Positions 9,305 to 20,300 of a stretch of 64,000 nt of DNA are shown here, piece by piece. The notes beneath the pieces are model-generated. The model was given only the letters and a program-made list of their open reading frames with translations. It did no database searches and had not been told where the DNA came from. This DNA comes from Hormiphora californensis. Taxonomy: Eukaryota; Ctenophora; Tentaculata; Cydippida; Pleurobrachiidae. Numbering within the stretch: position 1 is the stretch's first letter; the number at the start of each line of letters is the position of its first letter. The stretch lies in contig CM035354.1 in NCBI GenBank assembly GCA_020137815.1, positions 620,001-684,000 of the forward strand. The letters run 5' to 3'. Both the position numbers and the translations under genes were made by a program.

Positions 9305-12300
9305 ATGGCTAATGATGATAAGCTGAAAATTGGACACAAGATTCGAAGTGATGCAAAATTCGACTACATCGTAACTCAAATTGGACCGAAGCCGCTTTTT
9401 AAAGTTCGTTATGAGAATCTGGAAGAGAACTTCAGCGAGTTGGTGACAGCAGACAGGGTGAAAGACACCAATGATAATCTCTTCTCGAAACGAGAGAAAG
9501 GTCAGGTCAAGTTTGCTAGTGAGGGCGACAAAGTAAAAGTCCTTTTGTTTGGAGAGTGGCAGAATGCTACAATTCTTGGACAACAGTTTGGCGAGTTAGA
9601 GATTTCTTGCTTTAAGAAGGGATCTAACAAGGCCTACTTTTCGGAAGTGGATTTCATTCAAGACAAAGATAAGCTCGCCTCCTCTAGTGAGGAAGGTCCT
9701 GCAACAACTCAGGACGAAACTGCCACCTTTACCACCCTCGAATCTGTTTTTGCAACAGCAGACTTCTCGGGACTTCTCTCCGCATCAGAGAACATCATCA
9801 CTACCGATAAGTGGGGTGACATCTTGTTTTCTCTGAGGAAGTCCTGCATTAAGCCAAAATGGGATGGCAAACCTCTGAAGGATGACTTCCACGCCTTTCT
9901 TCTCGCATGTCCTTTTGATAAGCCATTCACAAGAAGTCTACAGAACGTGCTAGGACAGATGGAGCTAAGAATAACTTCAGATGAAGAGAACCTCCACAGA
10001 TCCCGAGTCCTGCTGCTCCTGTACACTGATAACGCCTCGTATGACGCTAGGCTGGTACGACTACTGACTCGTGGAGCTGAGCTTGCTAATGGGGGTGAGC
10101 TTGCTATAATCGTGTTAGTTCATCCAACATGTTCTTTGTACAGACAGAACAAGATTCCTGATAACATGGCATATTCGCTAGCTGACAGCAAATGGTACTC
10201 CTGGATCGGGGTTGATTCGCCTAATGAGAGTTTCACCGAGATGGTCTCACAGATCAAATCATACACGTGCTCCAAGAGTTTAGATGTGAATGATGTCACC
10301 ACAATGGCAGGGTTGTGGTACTGTAAGGTCGTCGTGAGCGGTGACTTTTGTTCAAACTTTTACGATAGTCGTGCCATGACGCTCTATCTAAATCACGAGG
10401 CTGGGAAGGTATATGGGAGGACACCCTCAGGGATCATTCTCGGGGGTACTTTCGACTACACAACCCGGGTAATTGATATTACTGGAGCATATACAGGACC
10501 CTGGAAACAAGGGAACGAGGGGTGGGAGGAGGAGTCGGTACGGATGGTAATGAGAGTGAAGGGGGTGCTGGATTACAAGGGAAACACTTTTGAGGGTCAG
10601 ATTTGTGAGGTCATGACATTTGATGACAAGACATTTGAGTGTGTTGGGACTCTCTTTGCATCCAAGGAAAACGAGGGAGTATCAGGGTTCTACGAGCTCA
10701 CTGACCCAATTTCCTCTCTCCAAGGAAACAAGTCCTACATTGCAATCATCCACCAGAGGGGCGGGGATATTCTGGCAGATATCAATGGTTACCATGGTGT
10801 AGTGTACCCCGGAGTTCTAAACACCCACAGCAGGAGATTCTGGGTCTACGTGCACAGCGGACCGTACTCTTGTATGACATACGAGGGTCAATTCAACACT
10901 AGGGACGAGGCCATTTTGAAGGCTAGTGGAACAATGTTCGGCAGTAAAGATGGGATAACGACGCTTGCCAGGACACCCTTCCAGCTGAAGAGTATAATGC
11001 CAAATGGGCTGTTGAAAGTTCAGAATGCAGATTCCAAAATACTCGATGATCTCATCAAGAATGCCCAGGATCGGACCCTGAGGACCTCTATTTTCAACTC
11101 TTCCACCTTCATTTCCCCTAAACCGGGTGATTTTGCTACAGTTATAGTGGGAGCGGAGGGAGACAGTGAGGTGATGGCTACATTGAAGGGGAACATGGCA
11201 AAGGCAGGTGTGGTACCCCTGGTGGTTTCAAACTGTCAGCAGGACCTGCAGTACTCCAGAAGTATCATTTTCATACTTTCAAGTCACGTACAGGACAATG
11301 AGGAACTGGTGGAGACGATTAAACATATCGCGGCTAGCAGGACACCGCTTTACATCATCGCTAACGATGCAAGGAGGAACATCTTTAACGATTCAAAATG
11401 GTTAAATCTGGATTTAAAGGAAAGTCTGTTGAGCTGTCTTGCGCGGCTAAACCAGTCTGGTAAAACCACCCTAGACCCGACATCAATCCAGTTTCGGACC
11501 CTAGTAAAAGAGATCAAGTCCCATTACCGTCCCCCTCTCTACTTCCTGTCGGGCATGTGGTCTGTACGGCAACTAAAACGAACCAAGAACACCAGTGAAT
11601 ATGATGAAATGGCCCAACACGCCCGCAAGGGAACAACCAAACAGGCAACAATTCCAAAACTAATGTACATCCTGTGCGATGGGACTAGCGGCAATGTGCT
11701 GGGGGTCAATGATTTCATCTCCAACAAGCCCTTCAAGGGGAGCATCAACAACGAAAAAGCAACATTCACATTCGACAACGAGGACTCCAAGTACGAGCTA
11801 GTGATTGAAGCAGGTGGCCAGATGATGCAGGGTTCGTACGTGAACAGAATCCACGGAACGACCCTGGAGGTGACCCTGACATTAGAAATGGATGATGTTA
11901 GTGGGGTCTACTCAGTTTCCAACCCTACTATGATGGTCGGTATAGTAAAGACTGGACTCCACACCATTGACGTGCACTACAACAACTATGTGCTGCCGGG
12001 GGTGTTTGAAAACAACTTGTTTTTCTGTACCCTGCCCAGGTGCATCCAACGAAAACCAATTCTCAGTACCATGTGCGGCGTCCTCCAGAAGTCACTCTCC
12101 GGGCATTCCCTACTGACATTCGAGTATGCCTCACTTGGGAATATGAAGTGTTTGAAGTTTGATTTTGAGTTCCTGCAGTCCAAATTTCAGAGACTGGATG
12201 AGGTGGACAAAGTGGCAAACAATGTGACGTGTGAGCCGGCAGCTGTTCGCCTGATAAACCGGTACGTGGAATGTTTCAACTCCATCAACTACGAAGAATA

Positions 12301-12745
12301 TCGGGATATGCATCTTGAAGCGAACATTGAGAGTAGCGAGGCGTTTGAGAGACAATGTCAGAGCACTCAAGACATCTTGGGTAAGATCAAGCATTTTGAG
12401 TTTGTAGGGAGACGAAAGATGACGGAGAAAAACCTTGCCCACCTGGGAATATCTCGTTATGAGTTCGATATATTTTACGAGAACAAGGATAGGCGAGAGT
12501 TCTTTATTATTGATGCCCAATTCCAACTGAGAGGAAATATGAGCCTGGAAGAAGAAAGTCAGCAGTTCCATAGTTCCATTTATGACGCAATGATAACTTA
12601 CCGGAGTTTGGATGGCCAGTGGGCGGACTTCCTCCAGAGTTATCTAGAGGGAAATGAGATATTGTGTTGGAGAGATCAGAGGATTGAAGTGGGATCTAAC
12701 TGGAGCTCCGGACATTACCTCTGCAATCAGAATGGCCAAGTGTGA
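9305..12745 (+). CDS. Large multi-TIR protein, intact part (1146 codons, intronless)
   Basis: I do not know a named protein with this layout. I chose ATG 9305 because a strong acceptor (TTCATTATTTCTCAG) ends directly before it. Residues about 1-125 contain two small beta-rich, SH3/Tudor-like blocks. Residues about 195-320 (FLLACPFDK..., SRVLLLLYTDN, IIVLVHP) look like a degenerate TIR without the usual Glu. Residues about 334-535 are a beta-rich module opening GLWYCKV. Residues about 608-715 (ATVIVGA, SRSIIFILSSH, PLYIIAND) are a second TIR-like unit, followed at about 746-908 by a second copy of the beta module (GMWSVRQ). Thus TIR-like plus beta module occurs twice. Residues about 979-1083 resemble a cone-shaped NTF2/SnoaL-type fold. 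From about 1093 a canonical TIR begins (MITYRS, WADFL, ILCWRDQ, GSNW) and runs into a frame break. TIR domains signal in immunity or cleave NAD; the role here is inferred. Confidence 0.7.
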   Translation: MANDDKLKIGHKIRSDAKFDYIVTQIGPKPLFKVRYENLEENFSELVTADRVKDTNDNLFSKREKGQVKFASEGDKVKVLLFGEWQNATILGQQFGELEISCFKKGSNKAYFSEVDFIQDKDKLASSSEEGPATTQDETATFTTLESVFATADFSGLLSASENIITTDKWGDILFSLRKSCIKPKWDGKPLKDDFHAFLLACPFDKPFTRSLQNVLGQMELRITSDEENLHRSRVLLLLYTDNASYDARLVRLLTRGAELANGGELAIIVLVHPTCSLYRQNKIPDNMAYSLADSKWYSWIGVDSPNESFTEMVSQIKSYTCSKSLDVNDVTTMAGLWYCKVVVSGDFCSNFYDSRAMTLYLNHEAGKVYGRTPSGIILGGTFDYTTRVIDITGAYTGPWKQGNEGWEEESVRMVMRVKGVLDYKGNTFEGQICEVMTFDDKTFECVGTLFASKENEGVSGFYELTDPISSLQGNKSYIAIIHQRGGDILADINGYHGVVYPGVLNTHSRRFWVYVHSGPYSCMTYEGQFNTRDEAILKASGTMFGSKDGITTLARTPFQLKSIMPNGLLKVQNADSKILDDLIKNAQDRTLRTSIFNSSTFISPKPGDFATVIVGAEGDSEVMATLKGNMAKAGVVPLVVSNCQQDLQYSRSIIFILSSHVQDNEELVETIKHIAASRTPLYIIANDARRNIFNDSKWLNLDLKESLLSCLARLNQSGKTTLDPTSIQFRTLVKEIKSHYRPPLYFLSGMWSVRQLKRTKNTSEYDEMAQHARKGTTKQATIPKLMYILCDGTSGNVLGVNDFISNKPFKGSINNEKATFTFDNEDSKYELVIEAGGQMMQGSYVNRIHGTTLEVTLTLEMDDVSGVYSVSNPTMMVGIVKTGLHTIDVHYNNYVLPGVFENNLFFCTLPRCIQRKPILSTMCGVLQKSLSGHSLLTFEYASLGNMKCLKFDFEFLQSKFQRLDEVDKVANNVTCEPAAVRLINRYVECFNSINYEEYRDMHLEANIESSEAFERQCQSTQDILGKIKHFEFVGRRKMTEKNLAHLGISRYEFDIFYENKDRREFFIIDAQFQLRGNMSLEEESQQFHSSIYDAMITYRSLDGQWADFLQSYLEGNEILCWRDQRIEVGSNWSSGHYLCNQNGQV

Positions 12746-13597
12746 GCTGTGTTTGCTGTCGGAGGAGTATCTCAAATCGGAGATGTGCACTAAAGGAAAT
12801 CACCATTGCATACTGATTCGGGGAAACTGATTATCCCCATTGTTCTACCGTACACAGACCCAAACAAGAAGAGACCGCTGGTAAAATCAACCTACAAACC
12901 GGCCTACCCACCTCACCAAATCAGTCACGAGACATCCCAGTCAACATGGATAGACTTCCGCCCTGCATCCAACATTGAAAAGGACCCGGGCGATATCTTC
13001 GAGTTTACAGATCAAGTACGAAGCTCCTCTGTCCATCCTTCTCAATCGACTCCAAGCTCTCAAAGAGTAGATCCCACATTTGTGATCCTGAACGGTCAGT
13101 GGATTCCTGACTATTCAGTGATACGAAGGGACACCAAGTTAGGTATAGGATGACCTTGGAGCATAAGGCCAGGATTCCCCAGGGTCTCTTGCAGGAGGCT
13201 AGCGGGAAGCCAATAGGGCGGCTGTCTGATCAGTCAATTATAAAGGGAACAAGGCTTGCTGCTGCACTTTTTGAAACCAGGAACATCATCATCGGGTCTT
13301 AGGGATGAAGGGAATGATGGCTGGAGACAGCAGGTAATTATTCAGATTCTGTTCTAGCTTCTTGTTGTGTTACTAGTTATTACACCAACAACGTCCTCCA
13401 CAAGCGTTGTGTGGTCACTTTTCTGAATCTGATTTACTGTTTTGTAGATACTGTTTGTCTCACATTTTATTTCACCCATTTTCAGGTCCTTCTCAGGGGT
13501 TGTTCTCGGATCTACCACTCGATCCAGTATCTTTGCACAGAAAGTAATCGACTCCTCCAACCCAGTCACCCTTGGCCCCATCATGTTCTGTGCCTAA
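12706..13597 (+). pseudogene. Frame-broken continuation of the multi-TIR gene (rest of the canonical TIR and C-terminus)
   Basis: Past residue 1135 the homologous reading moves between frames. Around 12706-12712 the TIR continues in the next frame (DITSAIRMAK, CLLSEEYLKSEMCTK). Near 12793 and 12814 it shifts twice more and returns to the original frame at GKLIIPIVL and STWIDFR. It shifts again near 13138 (then RYRMTLEHKARIPQG) and ends near 13302. A plausible intron (GTAATT at 13333 to TTTTCAG at 13485) leads to an exon with GVVLGSTTRSSIFAQ and a stop at 13595. The order matches TIR: the SEMCTKE Glu helix, then IIPI, then WIDF. Either this 3' end is decaying or the consensus carries indel errors. 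The pieces are recognisable; the true protein end is not known. Confidence 0.6.
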
Positions 13598-13611
13598 CTG
13601 CAGATAAACCA

Positions 13612-13930
13612 ATGCCAAACTACCCCCTACTCAAGAAGACTCACCCGGAGTACTCGAGAGATGAAATTAAAGAAATGTTCGACAAGTTTTGTGAGATTGA
13701 CTGAAACTGGCGACTACCGGCTGTCAGCTGATGAGATTTGTGTGTGTTTAAAGAAAATTGGGAAACCCGTTCCCAAAAGGATTGTCCAGGAACAAATAAG
13801 GAAGTTCGATGTGAGACAGAGTGGGGTTCTAGAGTTCGATGAGTTTCTCAACTTTTTGAGAAGCCTGGGAAAGGGTGAAGCTAAGGGGGTGACAAGTGGA
13901 AAAACTAGTACAGTGTGCTCCATTCAATAA
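13612..13930 (+). CDS. Small EF-hand protein with CaaX-like C-terminus (one frame break)
   Basis: The reading starts MPNYPLLKKTHPEYSRDEI at 13612, 7-10 nt after a CAG acceptor-like site, and shows an EF-hand helix EMFDKFCEID. At about 13700 one extra base moves the frame, and the loop and exit helix continue as TGDYRLSADEICVCLKKIG. A second, more regular EF-hand has loop D-V-R-Q-S-G-V-L-E-F-D-E. The length (about 105 aa) suits a two-hand calcium sensor. The last four residues are CSIQ, a candidate farnesylation box, so the protein may be membrane-anchored. It starts 15 bp after the stop assigned to the TIR gene, so the two could be a polycistronic pair or one gene. The calmodulin/centrin relation is clear; the subfamily is not. 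Confidence 0.6.
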
Positions 13931-14365
13931 GCTTTACCTCTGCAATGACTGTGATGGATTTTGCTCCTTCACAAATACTATAACTGAGAGGATTCAGAAT
14001 TTAGTGATTTAAGTTTTAAGGCTGGACTCTTTTACGTCAGTGTGTTTCATCAAGACAGTACATTTTGTGGTCCTCACTTGCTTGATTTTCACGTGTACAA
14101 CAGCTCTAGTTTTATTGTTCAGAGAGTTTATACAAGACACAGCTCAACAAAATGTAAAAATTTCCGTGGAAAGTTGTGACAGACTGGGAAGAAGCAAAAT
14201 ATTCTTTTATTAGTTCAAGAGTTTTTATTTTATTTTTAGGGTTGGTTAAATTGTAAAGAAATGTATAAAGTTGTTAAAAAGTTCACTTTTGTAACTCACG
14301 TCTTATATATGAACATTGTTTTCACTTGTCGTCATTCGTTAAAAACCTAACTAACATTATCTCTA
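13931..14365. other. Intergenic region before IFT88
   Basis: No ORF or repeat recognised. AT-rich toward 14210-14300. It ends in a branch-like CTAACTAAC and acceptor TATCTCTAG (14366 is the first exonic base). Confidence 0.5.
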
Positions 14366-14373
14366 GTAGAAAC

Positions 14374-17300
14374 ATGAGTACCGACAGTAAGCAGAACAAA
14401 GCGGATGACATCTACAGCGGATTTGAGAACTTTGGCTACGAGGGAGACTGTGAGAGTTTACTAGACAACGACTTTGTTAGGGATGCCATCAAGACAAGTT
14501 ATGGGCAGCGTAGGGCACCCCTTCCAAACCACTCAAAAAAGTGAGTACCCATGTTTCATACCAATCATTGATTCATAATACGTACCACACATCAAGCATC
14601 GGCAAGCACCACTGTGAATAGTCATCTTGTCAGAACATCTTCTCTGCTCAGAACACCTCCAAGTCAAATAATTCACAGCGCACCTCCGTTATCCATGTCA
14701 AATCCACACTGCACGCACCTCCAAGTCATCGAAGACAAATTCAGAGCACACCTCCAAGCCCAATGCCCATATTCTGACCGCCTCCTCCTTCTTTAGCTCC
14801 TCAGCTTCATTCTCCTGACCTGATACTATCGCAACAACAGAAGTGCTGCATCTATCCCATTGTTATACTAATCGAGGTAAGTGGCTTGGCTCAGATTAAT
14901 TTCGGTGCAAGGCACACTCAGTGTTACAAGTGGAATGGAAGTAACCGAAAAGGGTATGTTATACGTCATTTATCCTCCTAACCGTTCGTCCCACGTGCTT
15001 GGTGACAGTACGAACAGTTCAACTCCTAAAATTTGTCTCTTCAGTTCAACAGTTCAACTCCTTACATTTCTCTTCAGATCAACAGTTTAACTTCTATAAC
15101 TCATTTCAGATCACCATTGCCAAGACTAAAAACTGGCAATCAATCAAGTGGACCCCTGACACCCCTCAACACTAGCTGCTTTACCGTTGAAACAGAGTAC
15201 AACCCCAACACCAAGACCAGGCCACTGACAGCTGTGCGGGCTGCTGGGTTTACTAAAAGTGCTGGAACTAGAAGGAAGGTATCTCCGACATCCCCTTCAC
15301 ATGGGAACAGTGGTAAGATAACATGAGTGTTGTTAGTAACCTAAAATTCAAGTTTCAACCTCAGTTCCTGCCTTTCTACCTAGCAGCTGTCTTTTAGTTA
15401 AACTTGATTAATGACCGACACCCCCAGCCCTGTTTTCAGAGGTGCCGTCTAGAAGCCAGATAGTGTTGGAGGAGACCCCTAGGGAGGCTAACAGGAAGAT
15501 GGAACTGGACATTATAAACCTGATTGAGGAGTGCTCACGTGACATGGAGGCTAGAGATGTAAGTTGTATAGTGCTTCGTCATATTGGCTGCCCGCATAGC
15601 GCTGCCTAAGACGCTGCCAAAGACACCAAAGACATTAATTGCACCAGTCACCACTGTCACCACTTGTCTAAAACTTGACTTGTCATCATGTTTTAGCTGC
15701 GCTTACAAATATATCCCCTTCTTCAGAAGCGAATGGCCCTTCAGAAAGCCAAGAAAGCAGTTCACAAGGAGAGGTTATTAATGAAGCACAGAGACATCGA
15801 GGGGATAGAACCTGGTTCATTCCTAGATGTTTCCTATAGTGTTCGGTTAAATCTAGCAGTCCTCTACGAGGCTAATGACCTGCCCGAGGAAGCTATTGAG
15901 GCCTACCAGGAGATAATTCGAAATAAGGTACGATTACTTAGTATAATAGTTGTAAAGTGTATTAGGCATCGGAAAGTTAGGACTCCTTCGACCTTGGAGT
16001 TATCCTCGTTTCAGGGATATTCTTGGCGCTTACCCACCTAAACATTCAAGTTACTACAATACATTCAAGTTACTACAATACATTCAAGTTACTACAATAC
16101 AATCCCTAACAGGCCTTCCCGAACGCTGGCAAGCTCCGTGTCAACCTAGGTAACCTTTACTTTAAGATGGGTCGGTTGGGTGAGGCTATCAAGGAATACC
16201 GACGAGCCCTGGATTCCATTTCGGAGGAGTTCACTCACATCCGATCTAAAATACTGATGAACATTGGCACCATCTTCGTCAAGGTAATATTACAGAACAA
16301 TTATAGGACAGGAATATTGGGCACATCCCATTACCGAGAGGAAGAGGGTACAGTTAGTTCATATCTATCACCGTTTTGCCACAACAAGGCTCTAAATAAA
16401 TGTTGCGTTTTCGCAACGTCGGGCTCTAATGGGTTAATCTAATTAATTAATTAATTAATCTAACACAACTCTTGATTTCCAGATGGAACAGTATTCGGAG
16501 GCAGTCTCCTCTTATGAGCACATTATGAAGAAATGTCCCAACTACCATACAGCCTACCATTTGGTCCTGTGCTATCATGCCCTGGCTGACGCTGAGAAAA
16601 CTAAACGTGCATTTCAGGTAACATGAAGCTACTTCCACCACAATTGTGTTTCTTGGCCTGGGATTGGCCCCGGGGCGCTTGCCAGCGCTGTGATGAGTCA
16701 AATTAGTTCATGTTTTACTAAATCCTTGTTCCCATGGTGATCAAGTTGGTTTGTTTGAAAGTTTGTTTGTTTGTTCTGAAACAAGCACTTTCCTCAGAGA
16801 CTCCTGGCAACGTATACAATCGGCCACACCTCACAAGACAGTTACACTATCTCCAATGAAAACATACCTGAGCTGCATGTTCTGTTGGATGCAATCAAAA
16901 CTGACTCATTGTGCAAGGTTCGGAACTTGTTATTTACATTTCCTATTGTGACAAGTGAAAACAAGTTTTTTTCACTTGTCACAATAGTTAAGCTCTCCGC
17001 ATCCCCGGATCGAGCACTCTACCAGGATACTAACTTCTACATCTAGCTAGTTATTTACATTTCCCATTTCTCCCCTTCTGTATCATTCCATTTCACTTCC
17101 GTTTTCTACTTGTTGTTGCTCTAGTTACCATGGTAACCAGGAGTATTATAGGTAGACTATCAACTCACCAGCCCCTCTCTCCAGATAGAGACCCGTCAGA
17201 AAAGTGAAATGGAGAGGTTCATTCTGCGTAGTGCCCAACTGATCGCCCCCTACATAGAAGAATCTGAGACTGATGGGTTTGAGTGGTGCGTGGAAACGAT

Positions 17301-20300
17301 AAAAGCATCCCCTTACCGAGACATTGCCTCAGAGTTGGAGATCTCCAAAGCTATGATAATGTTAAGAAGGAGCAACTTCACCGAAGCAGCAAACGCCCTG
17401 AAGCACTTTGAGAAACAAAACACGAAGATTGCATCTCATGCTGCTAATAATCTGAGTTTCCTGTACTTTCAGAAGGGAGAACTTGAGGCAGCTGAGAAGT
17501 AGGTTACCATAGAAACCCAAACACGGGTTGTCATGTCTGCATATATTATACTGGTATATCTTAACATTCTCTGAGCTTCTAGAATGAATATATTACAGCT
17601 GTAATATATATATTACAGCTGTTGTATTTCCACCCGTCATTCGTCTTTCTACTCTCTTCTTTTCACTCCCTGGGTTCGTGGTATTCTTTCCTGCATGGGG
17701 TCCGCAAAGATTCAGCCTCGCCCCCTCCCATCCCAACATGTGAATGCCCCATGTTACCGCCCCGTCACAGTATCATGGTATATTAACCGCCCTCCCTTTC
17801 TATCAGGTATGTGGATGAATCGGTACAAAACGACCTGTACAATTACCGAGCATATGTCAACAAAGGGAACGTGCTGTATGCTAAGGGACGGTACCAAGAA
17901 GCTGCCGGTTACTATAATGGTGCCATCGCCATAGAATCAGGTGAGTTATATTTTTAATTGGTTTCAATGATCTTGTTTTGATGATTCGGAACTATGAATC
18001 TTCCCGAAGACTGCCTACAAGAACAAGAACAAAATGAATTACAACGTCTTACCTAACCTATCTCCCCTCTCTCCAGACTGTGTGGAAGCACATTACAACA
18101 TGGGTCTTTGTCTCAAATCAATTGGAAGCTACAGAATGGCAGAGAAATCCTTCAGCAAGTACAATTCCATTATTTGTGGTTGTCCAGAAGCTCTCTACCA
18201 CCTTGCGACAATATCGCTAGCGCGAGGAGACGTTCCAGAAGCAATCAACAGATTTACCGAGATATTGTCCCTCATTCCTAACGATCCATCTGTCTGCGTG
18301 GAGCTATCCAACATCTTTAGGTGGGGGGAGATTTAGTAAAATATATGGCACATTTTTGGTGGTTTAGTAAACTTAAGGCACTACTGGACTTTCAGCCTGG
18401 GCTTTAAATCCTCAATCTTTTCCCTAATACTTACACAATACCGTAATCTGGGGTAACTTTGTTTTGCAGGGTAACTTTGGACACTTTCAAAATTTGGCTT
18501 TAGTCCAAAATTACCAACAGATAACGACAGATTTGGCATAATTTTTGGGTGTACAGTCGGACCCCGATTTAACGGCACCCTCGGGGGAAAGGGTTTTGTC
18601 CGTTAAATCGGGGTGTCCGCTAAATCGGGGTCAAATACTGTTAATTTTCTATATCGGGGGAAGATTAGGCTGCCGTTAAATCGGGGTGCCGCTAAATCGG
18701 GGGCCGTTAAATCGGGGTCCGACTGTACAAGTAATTGACCTACAAATGTCCAACTAACGGTACAATTATTTTTCTCAATCCTTTGCTAATCAGCTCCTAA
18801 TTAGGGGCAAACATAATTGATGTCAAAATCGCTTAAGGGTACACCTGGCGTTTTTCATCATCGAGTGCCCAACCAAATGACTTCACCAGGGTTTAGGCCA
18901 TACAAAATGGACCTCAAATATGCAATTTTAGCCCTAAAGTCGAATTCATATTTTTGCTACAGCCTATTTTCAAAGTGGAGTTTTTTCAATTTTTGTTGGA
19001 ATTTTTAACCTCAGGACCACTTTTTTTGAGATAGAAACATTAAATTCTTGGAATTTGAAGAGAATATAAAGGTGAATAAGCCCAAAGAAGGATTTTTGAA
19101 ATGGAGCCTATTTCTGGCCATGAGAACGGTTTACTTTTTTGCTTCTTTGACACGCTGGCTGAGAATGTTCCCATGCTTCATTAGAGATGAAAATCTGGAA
19201 ATAGTTGCTCAAAACGATTATCTATGTGGCCCAAAAATTTTGGAACTTTCCCGCCAAAGATGCGGTGTACAGAGCTTGTTTTGTGAAACCCGTCTTTTTG
19301 AAAAAGAGGGAAATTCCCTGTATCTCAAAAACGGATGATCGTAGAGACCTGCGACCAAGCTTAATCGATTCAGAAGGTCCGATTTGGGGGGGGGGGTCTT
19401 CTGAGAGACATTTTGCTCCTACTCCAACCGTTTTTGCTGTAATTGCGAAAAACCAATTCTATGAACAGGGGAAACAACTCTATTCCAGTAGCCTGCTTCG
19501 GGCTGATTTCCCCCTTACTTGCTGATACCTTTTTCGCAATTACAGCAAAAACGGTTGGAGTAGGAGCAAAATGTCTCTCAGAGGACCCCCCCCAAAATCG
19601 GACCTTCTGAATCGATTAAGCTTGGTCGCAGGTCTCTACGATCATCCGTTTTTGAGATACAGGGAATTTCCCTCTTTTTCAAAAAGACGGGTTTCACAAA
19701 ACAAGCTCTGTACACCGCATCTTTGGCGGGAAAGTTCCAAAATTTTTGGGCCACATAGATAATCGTTTTGAGCAACTATTTCCAGATTTTCATCTCTAAT
19801 GAAGCATGGGAACATTCTCAGCCAGCGTGTCAAAGAAGCAAAAAAGTAAACCGTTCTCATGGCCAGAAATAAGCTCCATTTCAAAAATCCTTCTTTGGGC
19901 TTATTTACCTTTATATTCTCTTCAAATTCCAAGAATTTAATGTTTCTATCTCAAAAAAAGTGGTCCTGAGGTTAAAAATTCCAACAAAAATTGAAAAAAC
20001 TCCAATTTGAAAAAAGGCTGTAGCAAAAATATGAATTCGACTTTAGGGCTAAAATTGCATATTTGAGGTCCATTTTGTATGGCCTAAACCCTGGTGAAGT
20101 CATTTGGTTGGGCACTCGATGATGAAAAACGCCAGGTGTACCCTTAAAATGTTCAAATCAAAATGGGTACCATAGATTTGACCGGGCTAATGACCGAATC
20201 AAGTTTGCTCCATAGAGTGGAGGGGTTTCGATCAAATAATTCGGGGCACCATTTTTCAAACCCGATCAATTACTTTAATTGAGACTAATAGGGGTGGCTA

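Noticed and set aside
19048-19932. 96-aa protein encoded twice
   Set aside because: Same sequence read from both arms of a foldback; no family resemblance.
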